From Pseudoselenomonas ruminantium (GTDB taxonomy: Bacteria; Bacillota; Negativicutes; Selenomonadales; Selenomonadaceae): a stretch of 64,000 bases of DNA. The translations under genes were made by a program, and so were the position numbers. The DNA is taken from contig SVBX01000003.1 in the NCBI GenBank assembly GCA_015058655.1, forward strand, positions 1 to 64,000, given 5' to 3'. This document shows, in pieces, positions 7,535 through 16,534 of this stretch. The notes under the pieces are model-generated. The model did not search any database. It was not told where the DNA came from and worked only from the letters and a program-made list of their open reading frames with translations. The number at the start of each line of letters is the position of its first letter. Position 1 is the stretch's first letter.

Positions 7535-8674
7535 TTATCCCTCCAATGCCTGCCGCAAATCTTCCTGCAGATCCTCCACATCCTCGATGCCCACTGACAA
7601 GCGCAGCAGCCTGTCATCAAGGCCCGTCCTCTCCATGAGCTCTTTGGGCATCTCCGCATGGGTCTGGGCAATGGGATAGGTCAGCAGGCTCTCCACTCCG
7701 CCCAGGCTCTCGGCGAAGGCAATGAGTTGCAGCCTGCCCAGCGCTGCCTTGGCCAGCTCCGGGGACTGCACCTTGAAGGAAACCATGCCCCCAAAGCCCG
7801 TGGCCTGGCTCTTGTGCAGCTCATGGCCGGGATGCTCCGGCAAGCCGGGATAGAAGACCTCTGTCACCTGGGGCTGCTGCTGCAGCCAGCGGGCCAGGGC
7901 CAGGGCATTCTCCCCCTGCTTCTCCACCCGCAGGCCCAAAGTCTTGAGACTCCTGAGCATGAGCCAGGCATCCATGGGGGAAAGGTTCGGCCCCTCGGAC
8001 TTCACCAGCAGCTCCACCTGCTCTGCGATGTCCTCCCTGCCCTGGGCCGTAACCAAAAAGCCTGCCATGACATCGTTGTGGCCGCAGAGGTACTTGGTGC
8101 CGCTGTGGACTACCATATCCGCCCCCAAAGCCAGGGGCTTCTGGAAATGGGGCGAAAGGAAGGTATTGTCCGCCACCAGCAGGGCGCCCCGTTCATGGGC
8201 GAGAGTTGCCAGGCTGCGGATATCGCTGATAAGCATCATGGGGTTGGAGGGAGTTTCTATGAAGATGGCACGGGTGCTTTGGCGGATTTTCGCCGCCGTC
8301 AGGACGAGGTCTGTGGTGTCCACATACTCGAATTCTATGCCGTAACGGCTGTAGATTTCCCTTGCCAGCCGCACCGTGCCGCCGTAAAGATCCTCAGACA
8401 TCAGCACATGGTCCCCGGCAGAGAAAAGCTGCATCACCAGATTGATGGCAGCCATGCCGGAGGAAAGGGCCCAAGCGCGGCCCCCCTGCTCCAGCTTCGC
8501 CATGGTCTTTTCCAGGGCATCACGGGTGGGATTGGCCACCCTGCCGTAATCGTAGCCGGTGCTCTGGCCAAAGGCCGGATGCCTGAAAGTGGCGGACAGA
8601 TAGATAGGCTCCGTAATGGCGCCCGTACAGTCATAGCTATGACAGCCATGCACTTCCAATGTAAAATCCTTCAT
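7535..8674 (-). CDS. Cystathionine gamma-synthase/lyase-family PLP enzyme
   Basis: A 379-residue member of the Cys/Met-metabolism PLP family. The internal aldimine lysine is in VVHSGTKYLCGHND, and the phosphate-binding YDYGRVANPTRDALE is near the N-terminus. I chose ATG 8674 because GGGGGA precedes it and upstream codons do not match the family. The family includes MetB, MetC and gamma-lyases, which motifs alone do not separate. Lying beside a MalY-type lyase and cysK, it most likely acts as cystathionine gamma-synthase. It shares an operon with metY and cysK. Confidence 0.85.
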   Translation of the reverse strand: MKDFTLEVHGCHSYDCTGAITEPIYLSATFRHPAFGQSTGYDYGRVANPTRDALEKTMAKLEQGGRAWALSSGMAAINLVMQLFSAGDHVLMSEDLYGGTVRLAREIYSRYGIEFEYVDTTDLVLTAAKIRQSTRAIFIETPSNPMMLISDIRSLATLAHERGALLVADNTFLSPHFQKPLALGADMVVHSGTKYLCGHNDVMAGFLVTAQGREDIAEQVELLVKSEGPNLSPMDAWLMLRSLKTLGLRVEKQGENALALARWLQQQPQVTEVFYPGLPEHPGHELHKSQATGFGGMVSFKVQSPELAKAALGRLQLIAFAESLGGVESLLTYPIAQTHAEMPKELMERTGLDDRLLRLSVGIEDVEDLQEDLRQALEG

Positions 8675-8732
8675 AGAAATTCCCCCATCAATACTTATGT
8701 ATGCGATAGCAAATGTCTTTAGAAATACCACA

Positions 8733-8757
8733 CAAGCCTTCCCCTCAAGGGGAAGGC
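8733..8757. repeat. Short GC hairpin (CCTTCCCC/GGGGAAGG type)
   Basis: AGCCTTCCCC-TCAA-GGGGAAGGCT is a perfect stem in the gap between the PLP enzyme and cysK genes. It matches the hairpins at 4222 and 9878. Confidence 0.6.
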
Positions 8758-8831
8758 TATTTGTCGTTAATTTTACTTTTTCTATAACCACTAACAGGCC
8801 CCGCCGCGCCGGCAAGGCCTGTATGCTCAAA

Positions 8832-9764
8832 TCACTCTGCAAAAAGCTCCGTAGACAGGTACCTGTCGCCGGTATCCGGCAGCAGCGCCACGATGTTCTT
8901 GCCCGCGAACTCGGGGCGCTTTGCCAGCTGCACGGCGGCAGCCAGAGCCGCGCCGGAGCTGATGCCTACCAGCACGCCCTCCTTGTGGGCAAATTCCCTG
9001 CCGTATTTGAAGGCCTCTTCATTAGCGATGGGCAGCACCTCATCGTAGACCTTCTGGTCCAGGGTCTCCGGCACGAAGCCTGCGCCGATGCCCTGAATCT
9101 TGTGGGGGCCTGCCTGGCCTTTGCTGAGCACGGGAGAAGTCTCCGGCTCCACCGCCACCACATGTACATCTGCTTTCTGCTCCTTGAGATAGCGGCCCAC
9201 GCCGGTAAGGGTGCCGCCGGTGCCTACCCCTGCCACAAAGGCGTCAACCTTGCCCTCCGTGTCCTGCCAGATTTCCGGGCCGGTGGTGGCAAAATGGGCG
9301 GCAGGGTTGGCCTGGTTGGTGAACTGGGAGGGGATGAAAGCCCCCGGAGTCTCTTTCGCCAGTTCCTCGGCCTTGGCAATGGCTCCCTTCATGCCCTTGG
9401 CGCCGTCGGTGAGCACGATCTCTGCCCCGTAGGCTTTGAGAAGGTTCCTGCGCTCCACGCTCATGGTCTCCGGCATGGTGAGGATAGCCCTGTAGCCCCT
9501 GGCGGCAGCAAAGCTGGCCAGGCCGATGCCCGTATTGCCGCTGGTAGGCTCGATGATGACCGTATCCTTGGTGATCTTGCCTGCTTTCTCAGCTTCCTCG
9601 ATCATGGCCTTGGCAATGCGGTCTTTCACGCTGCCCGCAGGATTCAGATACTCCAGCTTCACCAGGATATTTGCCTTCAGGCCGTTGGCCTTGATGAAGT
9701 TGTTGGCCTTCAGCAGGGGCGTGCCCCCGATGAGCTCTGCCACGCTTTCGTATATCTTCGCCAT
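8832..9764 (-). CDS. cysK: Cysteine synthase (O-acetylserine sulfhydrylase)
   Basis: A 310-residue fold-type II PLP enzyme. Lys in [14 protein letters not shown] (near residue 42) forms the aldimine. [12 protein letters not shown] binds substrate carboxylate, [10 protein letters not shown] binds the PLP phosphate, and [10 protein letters not shown] closes the site. It makes cysteine from O-acetylserine and sulfide. The start is ATG 9764 with AGGAGG seven bases upstream. It lies 154 bp after metY, with a hairpin but no clear promoter in the gap, so it belongs to the metY operon. Confidence 0.95.
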   Translation of the reverse strand: MAKIYESVAELIGGTPLLKANNFIKANGLKANILVKLEYLNPAGSVKDRIAKAMIEEAEKAGKITKDTVIIEPTSGNTGIGLASFAAARGYRAILTMPETMSVERRNLLKAYGAEIVLTDGAKGMKGAIAKAEELAKETPGAFIPSQFTNQANPAAHFATTGPEIWQDTEGKVDAFVAGVGTGGTLTGVGRYLKEQKADVHVVAVEPETSPVLSKGQAGPHKIQGIGAGFVPETLDQKVYDEVLPIANEEAFKYGREFAHKEGVLVGISSGAALAAAVQLAKRPEFAGKNIVALLPDTGDRYLSTELFAE

Positions 9765-9877
9765 ATATTTTCCTCCTAACTGTTTAGATAGCAACCCAAA
9801 GGACTGATGGATGGGACCTGACTTACATAGCTGACATAGCTTAAAACGCCGCACCTCATCCGCCCCTGCGGGGCACC

Positions 9878-9898
9878 TTCCCCAAAGGGGAAGGCTGA
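9878..9898. repeat. Short GC hairpin (CCTTCCCC/GGGGAAGG type)
   Basis: CCTTCCCC-AAA-GGGGAAGG, preceded by CCGCCCCTGCGGGG, lies between metY and cysK. The pair of neighbouring stems resembles the inner arms of the larger elements at 40474 and 42015. Confidence 0.55.
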
Positions 9899-9917
9899 TT
9901 GCCACCATTATTGATGT

Positions 9918-11201
9918 TTACTTAACAGCTGCAAAGCCGTTCTCCAGGTCTGCGATGATGTCGTCGATGTGCTCCGTGCCGATGGACAGACGGATGGTGC
10001 TCTGGCTGATGCCCTGGTCTGCCAGTTCCTCATCGGTGAGCTGGCTGTGGGTGGTGGAAGCCGGATGGATTACCAGGCTCTTCACATCTGCCACATTGGC
10101 CAGCAGGGAGAAGATCTTCAGATTGTCGATGAACTTCCAGGCTGCTTCCTTGCCCCCCTTGATTTCAAAGGTGAAGATGGAAGCACCGCCATTGGGGAAA
10201 TACTTCTCATAGAGAGCATGGTCCGGATGGTCAGGCAGGGAAGGATGGTTCACCTTGGCTACCTTGGGGTGCTTGCTGAGGAACTCCACTACCTTCTTGG
10301 CGTTCTCACCATGACGCTCCAGGCGCAGGGAAAGGGTCTCCACACCCTGCAGCAGCAGGAAGGCATTGAAGGGTGAGATGGCCGCACCTTCATCGCGGAG
10401 CAGGATAGCGCGGATGTAGGTAACGAAAGCAGCCGGGCCTACAGCCTCGTAGAAGGATACGCCATGGTAGCTGGGGTTCGGGTCGGCGATGCCGGGATAC
10501 TTGCCACTCTTCTTCCAGTCGAACTTGCCGCCATCAACGATGATGCCCCCCAGGGTGGTGCCGTGGCCGCCGATGAACTTGGTGGCGGAGTGTACCACGA
10601 TATCTGCCCCATGCTCAAAGGGACGGATGAGGTACGGGGTGCCGAAGGTGTTGTCCACCACTACCGGCAGGCCGTGCTTGTGAGCAATCTCAGCGATGGC
10701 GTCAATATCGGGAATGTCGCTGTTGGGGTTGCCCAAAGTCTCCAGATAGATAGCCCTGGTGTTCTCCTTAATGGCTCCTTCCACCTCGCTGAGGTTATGG
10801 GCATCCACGAAGGTAGCCTCCACGCCGAACTGGGGGAGAGTGTGGGCCAGCAGGTTGTAAGTGCCGCCATAGATGGTCTTCTGAGCTACGATATGACCGC
10901 CGTTTCCGGCCAGCGCCTGAATGGTGTAGGTGATGGCTGCTGCCCCGGAAGCTACTGCCAGTGCTGCGCTGCCCCCTTCCAAAGCGGCAATGCGCTTCTC
11001 CAGCACATCCTGGGTAGAATTGGTAAGCCTGCCGTAAATGTTGCCTGCATCAGCCAGGCCAAAGCGGTCAGCTGCGTGCTGGCTGTTGCGGAAAACATAG
11101 GAAGTAGTCTGATAAATGGGGACTGCCCGTGCATCCGTAGCCGGATCCGGCTGCTCCTGTCCCACATGAAGCTGCAAGGTTTCAAATTTGTACTGGCTCA
11201 T
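9918..11201 (-). CDS. metY: O-acetylhomoserine sulfhydrylase
   Basis: A 427-residue PLP enzyme of the Cys/Met family in its longer MetY form. It has the aldimine segment [18 protein letters not shown] (near residue 208) and [13 protein letters not shown]. It joins O-acetylhomoserine with sulfide or methanethiol to give homocysteine or methionine. It is first in its operon, behind a sulfur-type promoter and a leader terminator. ATG 11201 is preceded by AAAGGGG. In organisms with methylthio-alkane reductase this enzyme captures the released methanethiol, which fits the nif-like operon nearby. Confidence 0.93.
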   Translation of the reverse strand: MSQYKFETLQLHVGQEQPDPATDARAVPIYQTTSYVFRNSQHAADRFGLADAGNIYGRLTNSTQDVLEKRIAALEGGSAALAVASGAAAITYTIQALAGNGGHIVAQKTIYGGTYNLLAHTLPQFGVEATFVDAHNLSEVEGAIKENTRAIYLETLGNPNSDIPDIDAIAEIAHKHGLPVVVDNTFGTPYLIRPFEHGADIVVHSATKFIGGHGTTLGGIIVDGGKFDWKKSGKYPGIADPNPSYHGVSFYEAVGPAAFVTYIRAILLRDEGAAISPFNAFLLLQGVETLSLRLERHGENAKKVVEFLSKHPKVAKVNHPSLPDHPDHALYEKYFPNGGASIFTFEIKGGKEAAWKFIDNLKIFSLLANVADVKSLVIHPASTTHSQLTDEELADQGISQSTIRLSIGTEHIDDIIADLENGFAAVK

Positions 11202-11229
11202 AGTAAAATCCCCTTTCGCACTTTGCATA

Positions 11230-11281
11230 GAAAGAGGCTCCAAAAGCGCTCCCTTCAAAGGGTCTTGCTTCTGGAGCCTCC
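11230..11281 (-). terminator. Leader terminator (attenuator) of metY operon
   Basis: On the minus strand GAGGCTCCA...TGGAGCCTC with an inner GACCCTTTGAAGGGAGC stem is followed by TTTC. It lies between the promoter at 11345 and the metY start, so it is placed to attenuate transcription. Confidence 0.7.
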
Positions 11282-11344
11282 AATTTTTTTGGTCAGCCCA
11301 TTTTAAATTGTAAGTATGATATGGGTTATCTTTGGCATGACCTT

Positions 11345-11378
11345 ATGTTACATCATTACACCCTCTATGTCAATAGGT
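11345..11378 (-). promoter_or_regulatory. Sulfur-type promoter 2 with 19-bp imperfect inverted repeat
   Basis: TTGACA (11368-11373), 17-bp spacer, TAACAT (11345-11350). The 19-bp repeat at 11360-11378 is less symmetrical than the other two (ACCTATT.../...GAGGGT). The spacer again contains TGTAATG-TGTAA. Confidence 0.8.
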
Positions 11379-11413
11379 TTTTAAAAAGCCGGGAAAATTT
11401 TGTTGCAGTACCA

Positions 11414-13102
11414 TCATCCCTGAGCCAGCCACATCTTTTTCCCACAGAAGGCAATGCCGTACTTCCATACCGACCTCACCCCCTGACGGGACAGCTCCGC
11501 AGGATAATCCTTTTCCTCGATTTGCGCCAGTGCCCCTTGGGCCGCCGCCTCCATCTCCGCTTCTTCCTTGACGGTCTTCAGTTCCAGGATAATACCAGGC
11601 AGGTTTTCTTTGACCGGAAAAAAGGCGATATCAAAGCGGCCATAACCGCTTTCCCTGTTCGACACCACCCGGTACCGCCCCTCCAGCCAGACGGAAAGCC
11701 CCAGCAGGAGGCCGTGGTAAAAGCTCTCAGGGTTGTGGCTGCTGTCGTGGAAGCTGACAAAGTCCCGCAGCAGCTCCGCCAGATACTTGGCAAAATCCTC
11801 GCCCCGCCCTCCTGTCATGGCCTCCATCATGTCCATCAGGACAATCTGACCCTGATGTGGGACGATGTTTTCCAATATCTCATCCTCATAAGCACAGCTG
11901 ATTTCCAGATTCGGTATCTGCAGGCTGGCCCAGTCCTTGTGCCTGTCGTCCTTCCATGTCTTCACCGCCTTCAGATAGCCGGCGGTCAAAAGCATCATAT
12001 AAATAGCCCCACGGTCAGAGTGCAGGTCGGCGTAAATGATATTTTCCCTGACCGGCGCACTCAAGGTCTTGCCCTGCAGCAGGCCAAGCAAATCCGCCTC
12101 CTTGCGGGCATCGATACGGGCCAGCAGAGCCTTTAAGATGCTGTTGCCGGAAGTATTGAGCCAGTAAGGCTGGAACTTGCAATCATTGTCGATGAAGCTA
12201 ATCACCGACCAAGGGTTGTAGATTTCCGTACTGCCAAAGAGATAGCCATCATACCACTTCTTGAGGTCGGCGCTTCTCGCCTCCAGCCCGCACATGGAGA
12301 GCAGCCTATCTGCCTCCTCCTGGGTAAAGCCAAAAATATCACTGTAGCGCTCACTGAGCACAGAGCAGACGCGGAGGTTATTCAGGCCGCTAAAGATGCT
12401 TTCTTTCGAGACGCGGGTCACCCCAGTGAGCACTGCAAAGTCCAAAGCCTCATTGGTTTTTAGTGCTCCGCTTAAAAATCCCCGCATGAAGTCTATGCAC
12501 TCATCATAATAGCCCCGCTCCCAAGCTGAGATAATGGGGGCATCGTACTCATCCAGCAGCAATACAGCTTCACGGCCATGGTGTTTGCACAACATAAACA
12601 ACAGCAGCTTCAGGGACATTTGTGACTCGCCTCGATTGGCGCTTTTGTCTATGATCCGCTTGAAAAACAGCTTGTCATCCTCTGCCAGGGCAGGCGAATC
12701 CAAGAGGTAACGAAATTGACCATAAAGTCCCCTGAGCATTTCCTGCATAGACTCCTGCATCAAGGCATAGTCCGGTCCCTGTATTTCCTTCAGGCTCAAG
12801 AACACCACCGGCCTGTTGCCTTGCTGGGCCATATACTTTTCCCCGGCCCGCTCAATATCCAGCCCTGCGAAAAGCTCCCGGTTCTTGGCCCCATTCTCTA
12901 TGGAGAAGAAGTACCTCAGCATGGACAGATTCAGCGTCTTGCCAAAGCGGCGGGGACGAGTGATAAGGGTGACCTTGCTATGGCCCTCCAGTATTTCCTG
13001 GATAAAGCGGGTCTTATCTACAAAGCAGTAGTTTTTGGTGATAAGCTCACTGAAATCATCCACCCCTATGGGCATGGCCCTGCGCATTTTTTTCATCTCC
13101 AT
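11414..13102 (-). CDS. AAA-ATPase-like / PD-(D/E)XK nuclease protein, copy 1
   Basis: A 562-residue protein of the family with an N-terminal AAA-ATPase-like domain and a C-terminal PD-(D/E)XK nuclease-like domain. The P-loop variant is RPRRFGKTLNLSML (near residue 45) and the Walker B-like segment is VLLLDEYDAPI. In the C-terminal domain GRFDIAFFPVK...GIILELKTVKEE supplies the D...ExK nuclease signature. ATG 13102 follows GGAGG. It differs from its tandem copy almost only between about residues 105 and 190. The family is abundant in gut anaerobes, and its function is not established. Confidence 0.85.
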   Translation of the reverse strand: MEMKKMRRAMPIGVDDFSELITKNYCFVDKTRFIQEILEGHSKVTLITRPRRFGKTLNLSMLRYFFSIENGAKNRELFAGLDIERAGEKYMAQQGNRPVVFLSLKEIQGPDYALMQESMQEMLRGLYGQFRYLLDSPALAEDDKLFFKRIIDKSANRGESQMSLKLLLFMLCKHHGREAVLLLDEYDAPIISAWERGYYDECIDFMRGFLSGALKTNEALDFAVLTGVTRVSKESIFSGLNNLRVCSVLSERYSDIFGFTQEEADRLLSMCGLEARSADLKKWYDGYLFGSTEIYNPWSVISFIDNDCKFQPYWLNTSGNSILKALLARIDARKEADLLGLLQGKTLSAPVRENIIYADLHSDRGAIYMMLLTAGYLKAVKTWKDDRHKDWASLQIPNLEISCAYEDEILENIVPHQGQIVLMDMMEAMTGGRGEDFAKYLAELLRDFVSFHDSSHNPESFYHGLLLGLSVWLEGRYRVVSNRESGYGRFDIAFFPVKENLPGIILELKTVKEEAEMEAAAQGALAQIEEKDYPAELSRQGVRSVWKYGIAFCGKKMWLAQG

Positions 13103-13148
13103 GTCTGCCACCTCCCTGCAGCTTGCATTTTTGATAGTTACAGTGCCC

Positions 13149-14837
13149 TCATCCCTGAGCCAGCCACATCTTTTTCCCACAGAAGGCAATGCCGTACTTC
13201 CATACCGACCTCACCCCCTGACGGGACAGCTCCGCAGGATAATCCTTTTCCTCGATTTGCGCCAGTGCCCCTTGGGCCGCCGCCTCCATCTCCGCTTCTT
13301 CCTTGACGGTCTTCAGTTCCAGGATAATACCAGGCAGGTTTTCTTTGACCGGAAAAAAGGCGATATCAAAGCGGCCATAACCGCTTTCCCTGTTCGACAC
13401 CACCCGGTACCGCCCCTCCAGCCAGACGGAAAGCCCCAGCAGGAGGCCGTGGTAAAAGCTCTCAGGGTTGTGGCTGCTGTCGTGGAAGCTGACAAAGTCC
13501 CGCAGCAGCTCCGCCAGATACTTGGCAAAATCCTCGCCCCGCCCTCCTGTCATGGCCTCCATCATGTCCATCAGGACAATCTGACCCTGATGTGGGACGA
13601 TGTTTTCCAATATCTCATCCTCATAAGCACAGCTGATTTCCAGATTCGGTATCTGCAGGCTGGCCCAGTCCTTGTGCCTGTCGTCCTTCCATGTCTTCAC
13701 CGCCTTCAGATAGCCGGCGGTCAAAAGCATCATATAAATAGCCCCACGGTCAGAGTGCAGGTCGGCGTAAATGATATTTTCCCTGACCGGCGCACTCAAG
13801 GTCTTGCCCTGCAGCAGGCCAAGCAAATCCGCCTCCTTGCGGGCATCGATACGGGCCAGCAGAGCCTTTAAGATGCTGTTGCCGGAAGTATTGAGCCAGT
13901 AAGGCTGGAACTTGCAATCATTGTCGATGAAGCTAATCACCGACCAAGGGTTGTAGATTTCCGTACTGCCAAAGAGATAGCCATCATACCACTTCTTGAG
14001 GTCGGCACTTCTCGCCTCCAGCCCGCACATGGTGAGCAGCCGATCTGCTTCCTCCTGGGTAAAGCCAAAAATATCACTGTAGCGCTCACTGAGCACAGAG
14101 CAGACGCGGAGGTTATTCAGGCCACTGAAGATGCTTTCTTTCGAGACGCGGGTCACCCCAGTGAGCACTGCAAAGTCCAAAGCCTCATTAGTCTTCAGCG
14201 CCTCGCTTAAAAAGCCCCGCATAAAGTCTATGCACTCATCGTAATAGCCCCGCTCCCAGGCACATATAATAGGTGCATCGTACTCATCAAGGAGCAGCAC
14301 CGGATTCTGGCCATGGTGTTTCTTGAGGTTTTTGACCAGGGTTGCCAAGGCAGATTGCAGTTTGCCCGGAGTGCATGCCTCATCCAGCACGGCAGCAAAG
14401 TATTTTTTTTCCTGGGGAGAAAGGGCATCACTATCCTGCAAGTATCCTTCACGGCCATAAATCTGCCCCATCAGCTCGGCCATTTTCTCCAGAAGTCCTG
14501 CAAAGTCCCTGGCCTGTACATCCTTCAAGCTCAAGAACACCACCGGCCTGCTGCCTTGCTGGGCCATATACTTTTCCCCGGCCCGCTCAATATCCAGCCC
14601 TGCGAAAAGCTCCCGGTTCTTGGCCCCATTCTCTATGGAGAAGAAGTACCTCAGCATGGACAGATTCAGCGTCTTGCCAAAGCGGCGGGGACGAGTGATA
14701 AGGGTGACCTTGCTATGGCCCTCCAGTATTTCCTGGATAAAGCGGGTCTTATCTACAAAGCAGTAGTTTTTGGTGATAAGCTCACTGAAATCATCCACCC
14801 CTATGGGCATGGCCCTGCGCATTTTTTTCATCTCCAT
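13149..14837 (-). CDS. AAA-ATPase-like / PD-(D/E)XK nuclease protein, copy 2
   Basis: Also 562 residues, with the same start context (GGAGG, ATG 14837), P-loop, VLLLDEYDAPI and nuclease ELKTVKEE. Between roughly residues 105 and 190 it carries a different helical segment (QARDFAGLLEKMAELMGQIY...) in place of copy 1's QGPDYALMQESMQEM. The rest is nearly identical. The variable block lies between the P-loop and Walker B regions and may be a partner- or target-recognition insert. It is read first, followed by copy 1. Confidence 0.85.
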   Translation of the reverse strand: MEMKKMRRAMPIGVDDFSELITKNYCFVDKTRFIQEILEGHSKVTLITRPRRFGKTLNLSMLRYFFSIENGAKNRELFAGLDIERAGEKYMAQQGSRPVVFLSLKDVQARDFAGLLEKMAELMGQIYGREGYLQDSDALSPQEKKYFAAVLDEACTPGKLQSALATLVKNLKKHHGQNPVLLLDEYDAPIICAWERGYYDECIDFMRGFLSEALKTNEALDFAVLTGVTRVSKESIFSGLNNLRVCSVLSERYSDIFGFTQEEADRLLTMCGLEARSADLKKWYDGYLFGSTEIYNPWSVISFIDNDCKFQPYWLNTSGNSILKALLARIDARKEADLLGLLQGKTLSAPVRENIIYADLHSDRGAIYMMLLTAGYLKAVKTWKDDRHKDWASLQIPNLEISCAYEDEILENIVPHQGQIVLMDMMEAMTGGRGEDFAKYLAELLRDFVSFHDSSHNPESFYHGLLLGLSVWLEGRYRVVSNRESGYGRFDIAFFPVKENLPGIILELKTVKEEAEMEAAAQGALAQIEEKDYPAELSRQGVRSVWKYGIAFCGKKMWLAQG

Positions 14838-14878
14838 GTCTGCCACCTCCCTGCAGCTTCTATTCTGATAATAGCGAA

Positions 14879-14920
14879 AAGCCTCCCTATGCCTAAATTC
14901 TAGCACAGGGAGGCCTTTTT
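14879..14920. terminator. Terminator downstream of the DUF2292 gene
   Basis: AAGCCTCCCT...AGGGAGGC with T-runs on both strands. It ends the 14948-15268 gene on the minus strand, ahead of the AAA-ATPase pair. Confidence 0.7.
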
Positions 14921-14947
14921 TTCTATGTTTTCCCTTGGGCGTGTTGA

Positions 14948-15268
14948 TCAGATCCCGTCCCCGTCCATGAACCGCTGCTTCTCCAGCCTGTCGAAGTGGG
15001 TGACATTGCCCTGCTTCACCACGATGGCCAGGCGGCCGAAGTAAAGGCTCTGGAGCTCGCGCTCAATGGTCTTTCTGAGGTTCTTCTCTGTCTCCGCCGT
15101 CCAGGGGCGGGGCTTTGCTATGCCAGTCCAGGGGTGTACCCGCATCTTCTCCGTGCGCTCCACCTGTATGAGGACACCGTTCTGGGCGATGAGCACCACT
15201 TCCCCAAAGTACAGCTCGCGCAATAGCTCCATAATATAGCTTAGGACTTCCGCAGGTATATCTTTCAT
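14948..15268 (-). CDS. Duplicated DUF2292 (YezD-like) protein
   Basis: A 106-residue protein made of two DUF2292-type units: LYFGEVVLIAQNGVLIQVERTEKMR (residues ~19-43) and LYFGRLAIVVKQGNVTHFDRLEKQRF (residues ~75-100). Single-unit DUF2292 proteins such as YezD are about 55 residues and are often found with sulfur-assimilation genes. A tandem fusion is unusual. The molecular role of the family is unknown. The gene lies downstream of the ATP-grasp gene in the same direction with a 52-bp gap. Confidence 0.75.
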   Translation of the reverse strand: MKDIPAEVLSYIMELLRELYFGEVVLIAQNGVLIQVERTEKMRVHPWTGIAKPRPWTAETEKNLRKTIERELQSLYFGRLAIVVKQGNVTHFDRLEKQRFMDGDGI

Positions 15269-15320
15269 GTTTTTCTCCCCTAAATGGCAGTTTGTTTATG
15301 CTCTCTGTGTGGAATCTGCT

Positions 15321-16511
15321 TCAAACCTGCTCCTGCACGAAGCGGATGAATTCCATGGTGGCTTCATAGTCCGGCCTTTTGGCGGTATACATCTGGTTGC
15401 CCATCTGGGGCACCATCATCTCCGGCATGCGCTCGCACATCACGATATCTTCACCGTAGCGCTCAAGTATCTCCTCATGGCTGTGGGCGTAGCGGTGGCA
15501 GTCACGGCGACTGGCGTAGACGCAGTAGCAGTGCTCCCCGCTGTCGGGGATTTTCCGCACATTGTCCGTCACCATATCCGCCCAAATCTGGTATACATCC
15601 GTAGAGTGAGCGAAGTCAATCATATCCGGGGTATAGCCGCCGGCAGGGCGCATATTCACCTCAAGGCCCACGAAATCTCCTACTTCCCCCAGTCCCTGCT
15701 TTGGCTTGGTCAGGCGGAAGAATTCCAGATGCACGAAGCGGCTCCTCACCCCGAAGGCCTTCACCGTAGCCCGGCCCACCTGCTTCAAGGCTTCGGGGGC
15801 ATGGTCTACGGTGTAATAGGACAGGTCAAGCTGCTGGATTACGATATCCATGACGGAAGGAGGCCAGACAGTCATGGACTCCAGCAGAGGATTGCCTTCG
15901 TTATCCAAAATGGCATCATAGGAGCAGATATCACCCGTGATGAAATCCTCCATCACATAGGGAGCCTCCGGCTTCTCCTCAAAGAAGCGATCAAGGTCGG
16001 CGTCATTTTCCAGCTTGTAGGTATCGGTAGCCCCTACCCCGGTGTCCGGCTTTACGATAACGGGATAGCCAACCTGGCCGATGAAATCCTGGGCAGCTGC
16101 GTAATCCGTCACCTTAGACAGGCGGGCGGTGGGCACCCCTGCCTTGGCATAGTAGGCCTTCATGGCAGACTTGTGCTTGATGCGGCCGATGTTTTCATAC
16201 TGCTCTCCGGTGGTGATGTGGAAATCCGTGCGGAGACGGGCATCCTGCTCCAGCCAGAATTCGTTGTTGGACTCCAGCCAGTCAATCTTCCCGTATTTGA
16301 AGGAGAAGAAGGCCACTGCCCTGAACACCGTATCATAGTCGGAGAGGTCGGGGACGAAGTAATACTCCGTCAGTGCTCCCTTCAGCTCCTCGGACAAATC
16401 ATCATAAGGCGTATCGCCAATGCCCAGCACCGTCACCCCGTTCTTGTTCAGCCTGTCGCAGAAATTCCAGTAATGCTTGGGAAATTGGGGTGAAATGTAT
16501 ACGAAATTCAC
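15321..16511 (-). CDS. ATP-grasp carboxylate ligase, substrate unknown
   Basis: A 396-residue ATP-grasp enzyme. The ATP-binding segment YPVIVKPDTGVGATDTYKL lies near residue 150, and the metal-binding end GLEVNMRPAGGYTPDM near residue 292. The N-terminus resembles the pre-ATP-grasp fold of carbamoyl-phosphate-synthase-like ligases. It should activate a carboxylate and join it to an amine or thiol, but nothing visible fixes the substrates. It follows an esterase gene by 23 bp, so the two probably form one operon. Confidence 0.85.
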   Translation of the reverse strand: MNFVYISPQFPKHYWNFCDRLNKNGVTVLGIGDTPYDDLSEELKGALTEYYFVPDLSDYDTVFRAVAFFSFKYGKIDWLESNNEFWLEQDARLRTDFHITTGEQYENIGRIKHKSAMKAYYAKAGVPTARLSKVTDYAAAQDFIGQVGYPVIVKPDTGVGATDTYKLENDADLDRFFEEKPEAPYVMEDFITGDICSYDAILDNEGNPLLESMTVWPPSVMDIVIQQLDLSYYTVDHAPEALKQVGRATVKAFGVRSRFVHLEFFRLTKPKQGLGEVGDFVGLEVNMRPAGGYTPDMIDFAHSTDVYQIWADMVTDNVRKIPDSGEHCYCVYASRRDCHRYAHSHEEILERYGEDIVMCERMPEMMVPQMGNQMYTAKRPDYEATMEFIRFVQEQV

Positions 16512-16534
16512 TAAAAAAAACCTCCAAATTCAGT

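Larger units (their letters stand above)
11402..14860. repeat. 1.73-kb tandem duplication
   Basis: Two direct copies, about 11402-13138 and 13139-14860, each carry one AAA-ATPase/nuclease gene of 562 codons. The gene 3' halves (11414-12270 against 13149-14005) appear identical base for base, and so do the 5' ends. A block of about 250 bp in the middle (12540-12790 against 14275-14530) is strongly diverged. Confidence 0.9.
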
